Shown one piece after another: positions 1-8,589 of a DNA stretch of 64,000 nucleotides. How positions within the stretch are numbered: the stretch's first letter is position 1; the number at the start of each line of letters is the position of its first letter. The stretch spans positions 44,937 to 108,936 of the forward strand of contig JADKKC010000013.1 of the NCBI GenBank assembly GCA_016720685.1, read 5' to 3'. Made by a program: the position numbers and the translations under genes. The notes beneath the pieces were generated by a model. It was not told where the DNA came from, ran no database searches, and saw nothing but the letters and a program-made list of their open reading frames with translations. The stretch comes from Zoogloea sp. Its GTDB lineage: Bacteria > Pseudomonadota > Gammaproteobacteria > Burkholderiales > Rhodocyclaceae.

Positions 1-170
1 CCCAGGCCGAGCAATGCCATGATGCCCGTCATGAGTACCGGGCCTTCGACCGGCCGGCCGGCCAGTACGTTGGTGATGAAGGAGTAGCCGAGCACGAGGG
101 CCGCGGCGAATCCGCCCAGGATGCGGATCATCGCGAAGGTTTTTTGCTGCTTGAGGGTGGGTGTTGCCAT
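1..170 (-). CDS. Partial small membrane protein, unknown function
   Basis: Reading the minus strand from the ATG at 168-170 gives an open frame to the window edge (about 56 codons). It begins MATPTLKQQKTFAMIRILGG and continues with a hydrophobic run rich in Ala, Leu, Val and Phe, then a second hydrophobic stretch (TGIMALLGLG) at the edge. This looks like a small protein with two membrane segments whose C-terminus lies outside the window. It follows pit on the same strand with an 80-base gap that holds a hairpin. I do not recognise the family. Confidence 0.5.
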   Translation of the reverse strand, partial: MATPTLKQQKTFAMIRILGGFAAALVLGYSFITNVLAGRPVEGPVLMTGIMALLGL

Positions 171-196
171 GGGTGCCTGAGTCGGGAGCCGGAGTG

Positions 197-223
197 GCGG
201 GAGGATCAGGCTTCTCCTCCCGC
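197..223 (-). terminator. Hairpin downstream of pit
   Basis: GCGGGAGGA (197-205) and TCCTCCCGC (215-223) form a perfect 9-bp stem with a 9-nt loop, just past the pit stop codon on the minus strand. No T-tract follows, so it could be a weak terminator, an attenuator before the next gene, or an mRNA-stabilising hairpin. Confidence 0.4.
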
Positions 224-249
224 GCGTCAAGCCTCCGGGCGTGCGCCCG

Positions 250-1261
250 TCAGAACAGCCCGCGACCGAGCCAGTAGCCGCCTGCGGCGATGAGCGCCGA
301 GCAGGGGATGGTGAGCACCCAGGCCCACACGATGCTGCCCGCGATGCCCCAGCGCACCGCCGCGGTCCGGCGCACCGAGCCGACTCCGACGATGGCGCCG
401 GTGATGGTGTGGGTGGTGGACACGGGGATGCCCAGGCTGGTGGCGAGGAACAGGGTGATGGCTCCGCCGGTTTCGGCACAGAAACCGCCCACCGGCTTGA
501 GCTTGGTGATGCGCTGCCCCATCGTCTTGACGATCCGCCAGCCGCCGAACAGGGTGCCGAGGCCGATGGCCAGGTAGCACAGCACGACGACCCACATGGG
601 AACCGGGTCGCCCTGGGCGGTGACACCCGCAGCGATCAGCAGCATCCAGATGATGCCGACCGTCTTCTGGGCATCGTTGCCGCCGTGACCGAGACTGTAG
701 AGGGCCGCGGAAACCAGCTGGAGGCGCCGGAACCATTTATCCACCCGGCGCTGGGTCTTGTTGCGGCAGACCCAGGCGACCACGACCAGGATCAGCGAGC
801 CCAGGATGTAGCCGAACAGCGGGGAGATGACGATGAATGCGACGGTCTTCCAGATGCCTGCGCCGATCAGGGAGTCGGTGCTGCCTGCCTTGGCGATGGC
901 TGCGCCGACGATGCCGCCGATCAGGGCGTGGGACGAGCTCGACGGAATGCCGTAATACCAGGTGACCACGTTCCAGGCGATGGCCCCCAGGAGCGCGCCG
1001 AAGATGAGGTAGTGGTCCACGACGCTCGGGTCGATGATGCCCTTTGCCAACGGTGCTGGCGACCTTAAGCTGGAAGATGAAGAGCGCGACGAAGTTGAAG
1101 AAGGCGGCCCAGGCCACGGCCTGATGGGGTTTGAGGACGCCGGTGGATACGACGGTGGCGATGGCGTTCGCGGCGTCGTGAAAGCCGTTCATGAAGTCAA
1201 ACAGCAGGGCAACGACCACCAGCCCGGCGATGACCCAGAATCCGATCTGTACGGTTTCCAT
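250..1261 (-). pseudogene. pit: PiT-family inorganic phosphate transporter, frameshifted
   Basis: Low-affinity inorganic phosphate:cation symporter of the inner membrane (PiT family). The N-terminal part carries the PiT signature FDFMNGFHDAANAIAT. The C-terminal part repeats it (YSLGHGGNDAQKTVGIIW) with further membrane helices, as expected for the duplicated PiT fold. The two halves are in different frames: at 1040-1042 the run 'ccc' has one base too many. Removing it joins TVGKG to IIDPSVVDHY, the expected PiT continuation, giving about 337 residues. The gene starts eight bases after the DUF47 gene stops, so the two form an operon. The lesion may be a sequencing error, because everything else in the protein is well preserved. 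Confidence 0.88.
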
Positions 1262-1269
1262 GGCGGTGC

Positions 1270-1896
1270 TCAGGCGTTTTCCAGCACGATGCCTTCGACG
1301 ATCTTGGCGACGTCCTCGCAGCGATCGGTAATCGATTCAAGTTGTTCGTAGATGGCCTTGAGCTTCATGACCTGGAGTGCGTCGCGTTCGTCGCGGAAGA
1401 GCTTGGACATGGCGCTGCGCATGATGCGATCAGCATCGGTTTCGAGCCGGTCGATTTCCTGGCAGGTTTGCAGGATGGCACTGGCGTTGTCCATGTTGGC
1501 GATCAGGCCAACCACGATCTTCACGCGGGTGCAGCAGGACAGGCTCACGTTGGCCAGCTGGAGGGCTTCCGGGGTGATGCGCTGGATGTGATACAGGGTG
1601 ATGCACTCGGCGACGTCCTGAACCGTATCCAGGATGTCATCCATGGCATTGATGAGGCTGTGGATCTCGTCGCGGTCGAGGGGGGTGATGAAGCTCTTGT
1701 GAGCCTGGGCGACGGTTTCGTGGGTGATCTTGTCGGCGGCTTCCTCGATTATCTCGATGGCGGCGATATGTTTCTCCGCGTTGCCCATGTCTTCCATCAG
1801 GGCGGCGAGTTCCTGGGCCCCTAGAACGATTTGCTCGGCATGGTTATTGAAGTAGTCAAAAAAACGGCCCTCTTGGGGCAGGAGACGTCCGAACAT
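1270..1896 (-). CDS. DUF47 / PhoU-like Pit accessory protein
   Basis: A 208-residue, all-helical protein of the DUF47 (TIGR00153, YkaA) family, which resembles PhoU and is usually encoded next to Pit transporters. Recognisable stretches are the N-terminal MFGRLLPQEGRFFDYFNNHA, the acidic motif DEIHSLINAMDDILDTVQD near residue 75 and the C-terminal ESITDRCEDVAKIVEGIVLE. Its stop lies just before the pit start, so it is the first gene of the pair. The likely role, inferred from family and context, is modulation of Pit-dependent phosphate uptake. The ATG at 1894-1896 lies just downstream of an AT-rich region with an inverted repeat. Confidence 0.9.
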   Translation of the reverse strand: MFGRLLPQEGRFFDYFNNHAEQIVLGAQELAALMEDMGNAEKHIAAIEIIEEAADKITHETVAQAHKSFITPLDRDEIHSLINAMDDILDTVQDVAECITLYHIQRITPEALQLANVSLSCCTRVKIVVGLIANMDNASAILQTCQEIDRLETDADRIMRSAMSKLFRDERDALQVMKLKAIYEQLESITDRCEDVAKIVEGIVLENA

Positions 1897-1907
1897 GGTT
1901 TTGTATT

Positions 1908-1929
1908 GTTACAAAATGATGACTGTAAC
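1908..1929. promoter_or_regulatory. Inverted repeat in the AT-rich region upstream of the Pit operon
   Basis: GTTACA (1908-1913) and TGTAAC (1924-1929) form an inverted repeat with a 10-base spacer, inside an AT-rich patch immediately upstream of the DUF47-pit operon and facing the divergent HD-GYP gene. The spacing would suit a dimeric regulator. It does not clearly match a Pho box, and I cannot assign a factor. Confidence 0.35.
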
Positions 1930-2098
1930 TTTAAATTTTAACAGAGCACGGCCCGCTTAACGAAAGGAAGTGTGTGCCCGGCACGGCAGCAGCTGTCTGC
2001 CCACCGCTCTACAGTCTGCAAGTGTCATGCCGTTAGTCTGACGTCGGCTGTCGCCCGGAATGGGCGGCAGGCACTGTCGAAGCGGGTGGAGGAATCGG

Positions 2099-3442
2099 AT
2101 GTCGTTGGGTGGATTGACGTTGTCGGAACTGATCGGGGCGCTGAGTCACGCTCTTGATATCACCGAAGGGCAGCCGGAAGGCCATTGTGTGCGTTGCTGC
2201 TGGATCGGCATGCACGTGGGGCGTGCAATGGGTTTGAACGACGAGCAGTTGTGGGAGCTTTATTACACGCTGCTGCTCAAGGACCTGGGCTGCAGCAGCA
2301 ATGCCGCACGCATTTGCGAGCTGTATCTGAGTGACGACCTTGTGTTCAAGCGTGACTTCAAATCCGTCAATGGCAGTCTGCCCAAGGTTTTGAAGTTCGT
2401 CATCGGCCATACCGGCCTCGGTGCAGGCCTTGCCGAGCGCTTCAAGGCGCTCGCCAGGATTATTCAGAGTGGCGACGAGATTGCCCAGGAATTGATCCAG
2501 ACCCGGTGCACCCGCGGTGCGGACATCGCGCGGCAGCTGCGTTTTGGCGAGGGTGTGGCGATGGGCATCCACAGCCTCGACGAGCACTGGAACGGCGGCG
2601 GGCGCCCTCTGCGGCTGCAAGGAGAGGCGATTCCCCTTTCCTCGCGGATCGCCCTGCTGGCGCAGGTGGTGGATGTGTTCAATGTTTCCGATGGCGCGGA
2701 TGCGGCGGGCTGGGAGGTGGAGGATCGCAGCGGCTCGTGGTTCGACCCCGCGGTCGTGTCTGCATTCCGGCGTTGTGCGGAAGACCCCGCTTTCTGGGAG
2801 CGCCTGTCGGCGCCCGACCTGGATCAGGCCGTGTTCGCGCTCGAGCCGGGGCGGTTTGTCGTGCCCCTGGATGATGATTACCTGGATGAGATCGCTGCGG
2901 CCTTTGGCGAGGTGATCGATTCGAAAAGCCCTTACACCTCGGGCCACAGCGCCCGCGTTGCGCTGTACGCCGACAGCATTGCCGCCGAGCTGGGGCTGGA
3001 GCCGCGTCGGCGGCGCTGGCTCAAGCGCGCCTCGCTGCTCCACGACATGGGCAAGCTGGGCGTCAGCAATGCCATTCTCGACAAACCGGGCAAGCTGGAT
3101 GAAACCGAATGGGCCGCGGTGAGGCAGCACGCCGTATACACGGAGAACATCCTGTCGCGTATCGGCGCTTTTACGGAAATGGCAATTGTTTCAGGCGCCC
3201 ACCACGAGCGCCTGGATGGCAAAGGCTATCCGCGGGGAATCTCCGGGGAGGCCATTTCGCTGGAAACCCGGATCATCACCACCGCCGACATCTTTGATGC
3301 GATCACCGCCGAACGGCCTTACCGTGGGGCGATGCCGGTGGCCAAAACGCTGGCAATCATGGGCTCGGAAGTGGGGCAGGCCATTGATCTCCGCTGTTTT
3401 GAAGCCTTGCAGCGGATCGTCGATGAGCTTGGGTTGAGCTAG
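2099..3442 (+). CDS. HD-GYP domain protein (putative cyclic-di-GMP phosphodiesterase)
   Basis: A 447-residue protein whose C-terminal half is an HD-GYP domain, the family that hydrolyses cyclic di-GMP. Visible motifs are HSARVA (about residue 282), HDMGK (about 315) and HHERLDGKGYP (about 367), so the metal and GYP residues are present. The N-terminal half (HCVRCCWIGMHVGRAMGL...YYTLLLKDLG) resembles a second, degenerate HD domain that lacks the HD pair, a known layout of tandem HD-GYP proteins. I chose the ATG at 2099 over the one 39 bases upstream because GGAGGAA lies just before it. There is no membrane segment or receiver domain, so the protein is probably cytosolic and its input signal is unknown. 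Confidence 0.85.
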   Translation: MSLGGLTLSELIGALSHALDITEGQPEGHCVRCCWIGMHVGRAMGLNDEQLWELYYTLLLKDLGCSSNAARICELYLSDDLVFKRDFKSVNGSLPKVLKFVIGHTGLGAGLAERFKALARIIQSGDEIAQELIQTRCTRGADIARQLRFGEGVAMGIHSLDEHWNGGGRPLRLQGEAIPLSSRIALLAQVVDVFNVSDGADAAGWEVEDRSGSWFDPAVVSAFRRCAEDPAFWERLSAPDLDQAVFALEPGRFVVPLDDDYLDEIAAAFGEVIDSKSPYTSGHSARVALYADSIAAELGLEPRRRRWLKRASLLHDMGKLGVSNAILDKPGKLDETEWAAVRQHAVYTENILSRIGAFTEMAIVSGAHHERLDGKGYPRGISGEAISLETRIITTADIFDAITAERPYRGAMPVAKTLAIMGSEVGQAIDLRCFEALQRIVDELGLS

Positions 3443-3464
3443 GGTGCGCTGATCCACAAGTAAA

Positions 3465-3490
3465 TCAGGGGAACGCAAGCGCTCCCCTGA
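3465..3490. terminator. Hairpin between convergent genes
   Basis: TCAGGGGA (3465-3472) and TCCCCTGA (3483-3490) form an 8-bp perfect stem with a 10-nt loop, midway between the convergent HD-GYP and DEAD-box genes. It could terminate both transcripts; T-tracts are weak. Confidence 0.5.
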
Positions 3491-3527
3491 AATGGTCAAC
3501 ATCCGCAGGGGCGCAGAGCCCCCTTGC

Positions 3528-5339
3528 TCAGGACCTGGGCTTGCGCGGGGGCTTGCCGAAGCCACCCGCCGGGCGATCGAAGCCGCCTTCCTTGCGGAAC
3601 GGCTTCTTCGGGCCTGCGCCACGGCTGCCGCCGCCCCGTTCGCGACTGGCTTCCTCGGGGCTGGCGAGGCGGATGTTCAGCGCCTGCTGACGCACGCGGG
3701 CGCGACGCAGGATCTGGATCACATCGTTGGAGAGATCAGCCGGCAGTTCGACGGTGCTGTAGTCCTCGAACAGGTTGATCTGGCCGATGAAGCGGCTTTC
3801 GATGCCGGCCTCGTTGGCGATGGCGCCGACGATGTCCTTCGGGCTGGCCATGTGCTCGCGACCCACGTCGATGCGATAGCGGGCCAGGCGGCCTTCAGCG
3901 TAGTCGCGGCGACGCTCGAGGATTTCACCGCGGTTTTCGCGGGGCTCGCGCGTTTCACGCGGGGGGCGCGGATCCGGTTTGCCGGAAGCGGACATTTGGG
4001 CGAAATCGGGTTTGCCGGAGTCCGGCATCTGCAGCGGGCGATCCTTCTGGGCCAGGTAGGCGAGCGCGGCGGCGATTTCGCGGATGTCCGACTCGTTGTT
4101 CTCTTCCATGCCGGCGATCACGTTGAGGAAGAAGCTCAGGTCTTCGGACTCGAGCACTTCGCTAACCTGCTGGCGGAAGGAGGCGACGCGCTTGTCGGCG
4201 ACGGCTTCACGGGAGGGCAGCTTGAGGGCTTCGATCGGCTGGCGCGTGGCGCGCTCGATCTGGCGCAACAGGTGGTTTTCGCGCGGGGCGACGAAGAGGA
4301 TCGCGTTGCCGGCGCGGCCGGCGCGGCCGGTGCGGCCGATGCGGTGAACGTAGGCCTCGGTGTCGTACGGAATGTCGTAGTTGATGACGTGGCTGACGCG
4401 GGGCACGTCGATGCCACGGGCCGCCACGTCGGTGGCGACGACGATGTCGAGGGTTTTGTTCTTGAGCTGCTCGATGACACGCTCGCGCAACTGCTGGGTC
4501 ATGTCGCCGTTCAGGCAGGCGGCGGCGTAGCCACGGGCTTCAAGCTTTTCGGCGAGTTCGACGGTGGCGGTCTTGGTGCGGACAAAGACGATGGCGGCAT
4601 CGAATTCGTCTTCCACTTCAAGGATGCGGGTCAGTGCGTCGAGCTTGTGCGGGCCGGCAATTTGCAGGAAACGCTGGCGGATGGTGGAGACGGTCGCCGT
4701 GGCCGACTTGATCTTCACTTCCTTCGGGTCGTTCAGGTAGCGGTGGGCAACCCGGCGGATGGCGTCCGGCATGGTCGCCGAGAAGAGGGCGGTTTGCCGT
4801 TCGGCCGGAATGCGCTCGAGAATCCATTCCACGTCGTCGATGAAGCCCATGCGCAGCATTTCGTCGGCTTCGTCGAGGATCAGGGTGGTGAGGCTTTCGA
4901 GGTTGAGGCTCTTTCTCTCCATGTGGTCCATGACACGGCCGGGGGTGCCGACGATGACGTGGGCGCCGCGCTGGAGCTGGCGCAGCTGGACGACCATGCT
5001 CTGGCCGCCGTAGATCGGCAGCACGTGGAAGCCCGGCATCTTGCTGGCGTAGCGCTGGAAGGCTTCGGCAACCTGGATGGCGAGCTCGCGCGTGGGGGCG
5101 AGGACGAGCACTTGCGGGTTGCGCTTGGCGATGTCAACGCGGTGGAGGGCGGGCAGCGCGAAGGCGGCAGTTTTGCCAGTGCCGGTCTGGGCTTCGCCGA
5201 GGATGTCGTGGCCGGCAAGCAGGAGCGGAATGCAGGCGGCCTGGATGGGCGAGGGGGTTTCGTAGCCGATCTCGGTGAGGGTCGCGAGGAGCGGCGCCTG
5301 GAGATCAAGCTGGTCGAAGCGTTCGATGGGAGCAGTCAT
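3528..5339 (-). CDS. deaD: DEAD-box ATP-dependent RNA helicase (DeaD/CsdA type)
   Basis: A 603-residue RNA helicase with the complete motif set: Walker A AQTGTGK (50-56), PTRELA (82-87), DEAD (156-159), SAT (187-189) and HRIGRTGR (332-339). A C-terminal RNA-binding region of the DbpA/CsdA type follows (about 485-560), then a basic, Gly/Arg/Pro-rich tail. This architecture matches DeaD/CsdA, which unwinds structured RNA in ribosome assembly and cold adaptation. RhlE and DbpA are shorter and are less good matches. A single gene, it converges on the HD-GYP gene. Confidence 0.9.
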   Translation of the reverse strand: MTAPIERFDQLDLQAPLLATLTEIGYETPSPIQAACIPLLLAGHDILGEAQTGTGKTAAFALPALHRVDIAKRNPQVLVLAPTRELAIQVAEAFQRYASKMPGFHVLPIYGGQSMVVQLRQLQRGAHVIVGTPGRVMDHMERKSLNLESLTTLILDEADEMLRMGFIDDVEWILERIPAERQTALFSATMPDAIRRVAHRYLNDPKEVKIKSATATVSTIRQRFLQIAGPHKLDALTRILEVEDEFDAAIVFVRTKTATVELAEKLEARGYAAACLNGDMTQQLRERVIEQLKNKTLDIVVATDVAARGIDVPRVSHVINYDIPYDTEAYVHRIGRTGRAGRAGNAILFVAPRENHLLRQIERATRQPIEALKLPSREAVADKRVASFRQQVSEVLESEDLSFFLNVIAGMEENNESDIREIAAALAYLAQKDRPLQMPDSGKPDFAQMSASGKPDPRPPRETREPRENRGEILERRRDYAEGRLARYRIDVGREHMASPKDIVGAIANEAGIESRFIGQINLFEDYSTVELPADLSNDVIQILRRARVRQQALNIRLASPEEASRERGGGSRGAGPKKPFRKEGGFDRPAGGFGKPPRKPRS

Positions 5340-5454
5340 GGGAGAGGGGCGCGGGCCGGGTGAAAGGTGAAGCGGTCTTGGGCCCGGGAAAAAGAGGCGG
5401 CTTCAAATAAAGGTTAATTTTACCGGAAGCCGGCTTCCGCGTCCCGGCCCCGGT

Positions 5455-6162
5455 TCACGGCTTGGTGACAGTGCTTGCATCCTGGCCGAACAAAACTTTC
5501 TTTGCCTCGTCGCTCATGGGGGGCTGGGCCGGATTGACCTGCTCGGCCAGGGCGTAGGCGCGGATGGTGGCCGGACGCTGCCGGATGCTCTCGAACCAGC
5601 GCTTGATGCCGGGGAAGTCATCGAGGTTCTGGCGCTGTTTGTGATGGGAGACGATCCATGGGTAGCAGGCCATGTCGGCGATGGAGTAGTCGGCGCCGGC
5701 GATGAAATCGCGGTCGGCAAGGCGGCGATCGAGCACGGCGTAGAGGCGTGCGGTTTCCTTGACGTAACGATCGATGGCGTAGGGGACCGGTTCGGGGGCG
5801 TACTGGGTGAAGTGGTGGTTCTGCCCGGCCATCGGGCCCAGACCGCCCATTTGCCAGAACAGCCACTGCAGGGCGTCGATGCGCGTGCGGACGTCGGCAG
5901 ACAGGAAGCGGCCGGTCTTTTCGGCGAGGTAGAGCAGGATGGCGCCGGATTCGAACACCGAAATCGGCTCGCCTCCGCCGCTCGGGCTGCGGTCGACGAT
6001 GGCGGGGATACGGTTGTTCGGTGCGATGCGCAGGAAATCCGGCTGAAACTGGTCGCCCTTGCCGATGTTGATCGGCCGGATGGTGTAGGGCAGGCCGGCC
6101 TCTTCGAGGAAGAGGGTGATCTTGTGGCCGTTGGGGGTGGTCCAGTAATACAGGTCGATCAT
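5455..6162 (-). CDS. Glutathione S-transferase, YghU/YfcG-like
   Basis: A 235-residue protein with an N-terminal thioredoxin-like GST domain starting MIDLYYWTTPNGHKITLFLE, then NNRIPAIVD (about residues 50-58) and the ESGAILLYLAEKTG glutathione-binding segment (about 72-85). A helical C-terminal domain contains FIAGADYSIADMACYPWI, the conserved GST-C motif. The TTPNGHK start and Asn-rich N-terminus point to the Nu-class (YfcG/YghU) GSTs, which act as disulfide-bond reductases. The start at 6162 fits the GST fold; the frame stays open further upstream but that part overlaps the preceding gene. It is encoded 11 bases past the ribbon-helix-helix gene start-to-stop region, on the same strand. Confidence 0.87.
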   Translation of the reverse strand: MIDLYYWTTPNGHKITLFLEEAGLPYTIRPINIGKGDQFQPDFLRIAPNNRIPAIVDRSPSGGGEPISVFESGAILLYLAEKTGRFLSADVRTRIDALQWLFWQMGGLGPMAGQNHHFTQYAPEPVPYAIDRYVKETARLYAVLDRRLADRDFIAGADYSIADMACYPWIVSHHKQRQNLDDFPGIKRWFESIRQRPATIRAYALAEQVNPAQPPMSDEAKKVLFGQDASTVTKP

Positions 6163-6172
6163 AGTTCTTCTT

Positions 6173-6529
6173 TCAGGCTGAAGGGCGTCGCTCGGCGGCC
6201 AGTACCCAGGCGGGGTCGAGGCTGCGAATCGGGACGCGGGGATCGGCGGGAATGCCGCCGGCCAGTTGCAGTTGCAGGTAGCGCAGGCAGGAGACACGCA
6301 GGAAGGATGTGAAGTTCGTGCTTTCGTCGAGTCGGCCGCTTGCCGAGAGTTCGTCGTAGAGCCGGCCGAGCAGCTGCGGTACGCTCAGACCGTCGCGCTC
6401 GCCGATTTCTTCGAGCACCTGCCAGAACAGGTTTTCGAGGCGCAGGCTGGTGGCGACGCCGTGCAGGCGGATGGAGCGGCTGCGGGTGGCGTAGAGATCC
6501 GGGGCGGCGTTGATGAAGATCTGGCACAT
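6173..6529 (-). CDS. Ribbon-helix-helix domain protein
   Basis: A 118-residue protein starting MCQIFINAAPDLYATRSRSI. The segment RSIRLHGVATSLRLENLFWQ fits the ribbon-helix-helix (RHH_4) family found in proteobacterial proteins of this size; arc-type RHH folds bind DNA as dimers. No other domain is evident. It lies immediately upstream of the GST gene on the same strand and probably shares its transcript, so an autoregulator or a GST regulator are both possible. That link is inference. Confidence 0.7.
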   Translation of the reverse strand: MCQIFINAAPDLYATRSRSIRLHGVATSLRLENLFWQVLEEIGERDGLSVPQLLGRLYDELSASGRLDESTNFTSFLRVSCLRYLQLQLAGGIPADPRVPIRSLDPAWVLAAERRPSA

Positions 6530-6549
6530 CGTCGGGCGCTCAAACGGGG

Positions 6550-6587
6550 AAGCCCCCGCCGGACCATTGTAGGTGCTGCGGGGGCTT
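6550..6587 (-). terminator. Hairpin terminator after the DJ-1/PfpI gene
   Basis: AAGCCCCCGC (6550-6559) and GCGGGGGCTT (6578-6587) form a perfect 10-bp stem with an 18-nt loop. It lies past the stop of the minus-strand DJ-1/PfpI gene and before the ribbon-helix-helix gene. Confidence 0.65.
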
Positions 6588-6615
6588 TGTGCCGGCGTGG
6601 GCGCCGGGCGCCGGA

Positions 6616-7194
6616 TCAGAGGCTGATCCTGGTGCCGAGCAGGGTGAGGAACTGGGCAATCCAGGCCGGGTGGGCCGGCCAGGCGGGCGCCGAGACGAGG
6701 TTTCCGTCGGTGATGGCCTGATCCACCGGAATATTGGCGTAAGTGCCTCCGGCCAGCTCGACCTCGGCCTGACAGGCCGGATAGGCGGAGCAGGTTCGAC
6801 CTTCCAGAACCCGGGCACCGGCCAGCAACTGGGCGCCGTGACAGACTGCGGCGACGGGTTTGCCCGCGCTGAAGAAATGCTGCACGGCAGCGATCACGGC
6901 CGGGTACAGGCGCAGGTATTCGGGGCCACGGCCGCCCGGGATGACCAGCGCGTCGTAGTCTTCGGCGCGAATGTCGGCGAAGGTGGCGTTGAGGGTGAAG
7001 TTGTGGCCGCGTTTCTCGGTGTAGGTCTGGTTGCCTTCGAAGTCGTGGATGGCGGTGGCGATGCTGTCGCCGGCCTTTTTGTCAGGGCACACGGCGTGCA
7101 CGGTGTGACCAACCGCCAGAAGGGCCTGGAAGGGCACCATGGTTTCGTAGTCTTCGCAGAAATCGCCGCAGATCATCAGGATTTTCTTGGCCAT
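6616..7194 (-). CDS. DJ-1/PfpI family protein
   Basis: A 192-residue single-domain protein of the DJ-1/PfpI superfamily (class I glutamine amidotransferase-like). It begins MAKKILMICGDFCEDYE. The nucleophile elbow AVCHGAQLLAGA (about residues 117-128) holds the catalytic Cys followed by His, and the VIPGGRGPEYL segment precedes it. Members are proteases, glyoxalases or chaperones; I cannot choose among these. The frame is open upstream of 7194, but the chosen ATG is preceded by GGAGACAGG and matches the family start. It is divergent from the FAH gene. Confidence 0.85.
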   Translation of the reverse strand: MAKKILMICGDFCEDYETMVPFQALLAVGHTVHAVCPDKKAGDSIATAIHDFEGNQTYTEKRGHNFTLNATFADIRAEDYDALVIPGGRGPEYLRLYPAVIAAVQHFFSAGKPVAAVCHGAQLLAGARVLEGRTCSAYPACQAEVELAGGTYANIPVDQAITDGNLVSAPAWPAHPAWIAQFLTLLGTRISL

Positions 7195-7354
7195 GCCTGT
7201 CTCCATTTGCGTGTGTGGGTTATCGGGAACAACGCGTCGAGTGTGGCGGCGCGGGGCAGTGGGCAGGTGGTAGCCGGTTACCGCAAGTTTGCTCTGGCCC
7301 TCGGCCGGCTCTTTGGTCATCATACGAACCCCGGTGTTTTTGGATGGAGTTGCA

Positions 7355-8073
7355 ATGACCGATTACGTGATTGAACAGGCGCCCGTTCCGGTGTTGCCGG
7401 TTGCGGGCAGCGAGGGTGTGTTCCCGGTAAGGCGAATCTACTGCGTGGGGCGCAACTACGCGGCCCACGCGCGGGAGATGGGGGGCGATCCGACGCGCGA
7501 GGCGCCATTCTTCTTCTGCAAGCCGGCTGACGCGGTCGTACCGGTGCGGTCAGGCACGCTTGGCGAACTGATCTATCCTTCGGCGACGCAGGATTTACAC
7601 CATGAAGTGGAGCTGGTTGTGGCGATTGGCCGCGGCGGGGCCGACATCCCCGTGGAGCAGGCGCTGGATCACGTGTGGGGCTACACCGTCGGCCTCGACA
7701 TGACCCGCCGCGACCTGCAGGGGGCCCTGAAAAGCAAGGGGCAGCCGTGGGAGGCTGCCAAGGCTTTTGATCATTCGGCGCCTGTTGCGCCGCTGGTGCC
7801 GGTTGAACGCAGTGGCCACCCGGCGGCGGCGCCGATCTGGCTCAAGGTGAACGGCGAGGCGCGCCAGCATGGCGATCTGGCAGACATGATCTGGTCGGTG
7901 GCGGAGATCGTCGCCAGGCTGTCGGCTTATTTTCGTCTGGAGCCGGCGACCTGATCTTCACCGGCACGCCGGAAGGCGTCGGGCCGGTGAAGCCGGGGGA
8001 AGTGATCGAAGCGGCCGTGGACGGGCTGGCCAGCCTTGAGCTGCGGGTTGTCCAGGCCGTGCAGAAGGCTTAA
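7355..8073 (+). pseudogene. Fumarylacetoacetate hydrolase family protein, frameshifted near the 3' end
   Basis: FAH-family hydrolase (fumarylpyruvate/acylpyruvate hydrolase-like). The sequence starts MTDYVIEQAPVPVLPVAG and includes IYCVGRNYAAHAREMG, FFFCKPADAV and the acidic metal-binding pattern HHEVELVVAIG (about residue 85). The frame stops at 7954 because one G is missing in 'ccgg' near 7945. Restoring it continues with PGDLIFTGTPEGVGPV, the conserved FAH C-terminus, to the TAA at 8071-8073 (about 239 residues). The stop codon overlaps that of the convergent queD gene. Probably intact in the cell if the missing base is a sequencing error. Confidence 0.85.
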
Positions 8074-8522
8074 CCGTGTCCTGAACGGAGTGCGTCGGCC
8101 CAGCAGTTCGGGGTTTCGTAGAGGCGCACCCGTTCAAGGCGCAACTGATCCCTGTATATCCCTGTATATAGCGGCTCGAGAATACGGAAGGCCTCGGCGG
8201 CGAGGTTCTCGGCGGTGGGGATCACGTCGAGCAGAACCGTCTTGTGGCCCGGCATGCCTTGCAGAAAATCCACGACGGCAGTGTCGCCGCGATAGGCCAG
8301 GAAGGCGTGATCCCAGATGTCGACGATGTGCTGCTTGGCGATCGCCTTCACGTCGCCGAAATCAATGAGCATGCCCCGGGCCGGCGAGCCTTCGGTCTCG
8401 ATGAGCTCGCCGGACAGGGTGATTTCCAGCGCGTAGCGGTGGCCGTGGAGGTGACGGCACTGGCTGGCGTGGTCGGGGATGCGGTGACCCGCGTCGAATT
8501 CCAGGCGGCGCGTAATACGCAT
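8070..8522 (-). CDS. queD: 6-carboxytetrahydropterin synthase (QueD-like)
   Basis: A 150-residue member of the 6-pyruvoyltetrahydropterin synthase family, acting in the queuosine/7-deazaguanine pathway. It has the Zn-binding FDAGHRIPDH and CRHLHGH motifs (residues about 10-30, with the catalytic Cys), the IDFGDVK segment, the WDHAFL His and the C-terminal LYETP glutamate. I chose the ATG at 8520-8522 (MRITRRLEFDAGH) over the longer frame because it gives the family length. It starts head to head with the radical SAM gene. Confidence 0.9.
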   Translation of the reverse strand: MRITRRLEFDAGHRIPDHASQCRHLHGHRYALEITLSGELIETEGSPARGMLIDFGDVKAIAKQHIVDIWDHAFLAYRGDTAVVDFLQGMPGHKTVLLDVIPTAENLAAEAFRILEPLYTGIYRDQLRLERVRLYETPNCWADALRSGHG

Positions 8523-8589
8523 GGGAGCACCGGGTAGCAAAGAAGATTTCGATATTATACGCACCTCGTTTTTGGACCTCGACCACAGC

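Noticed and set aside
3492..5363. Plus-strand ORF of 623 codons opposite deaD
   Set aside because: All conserved helicase motifs are on the minus strand; the plus frame is an artefact of GC bias.
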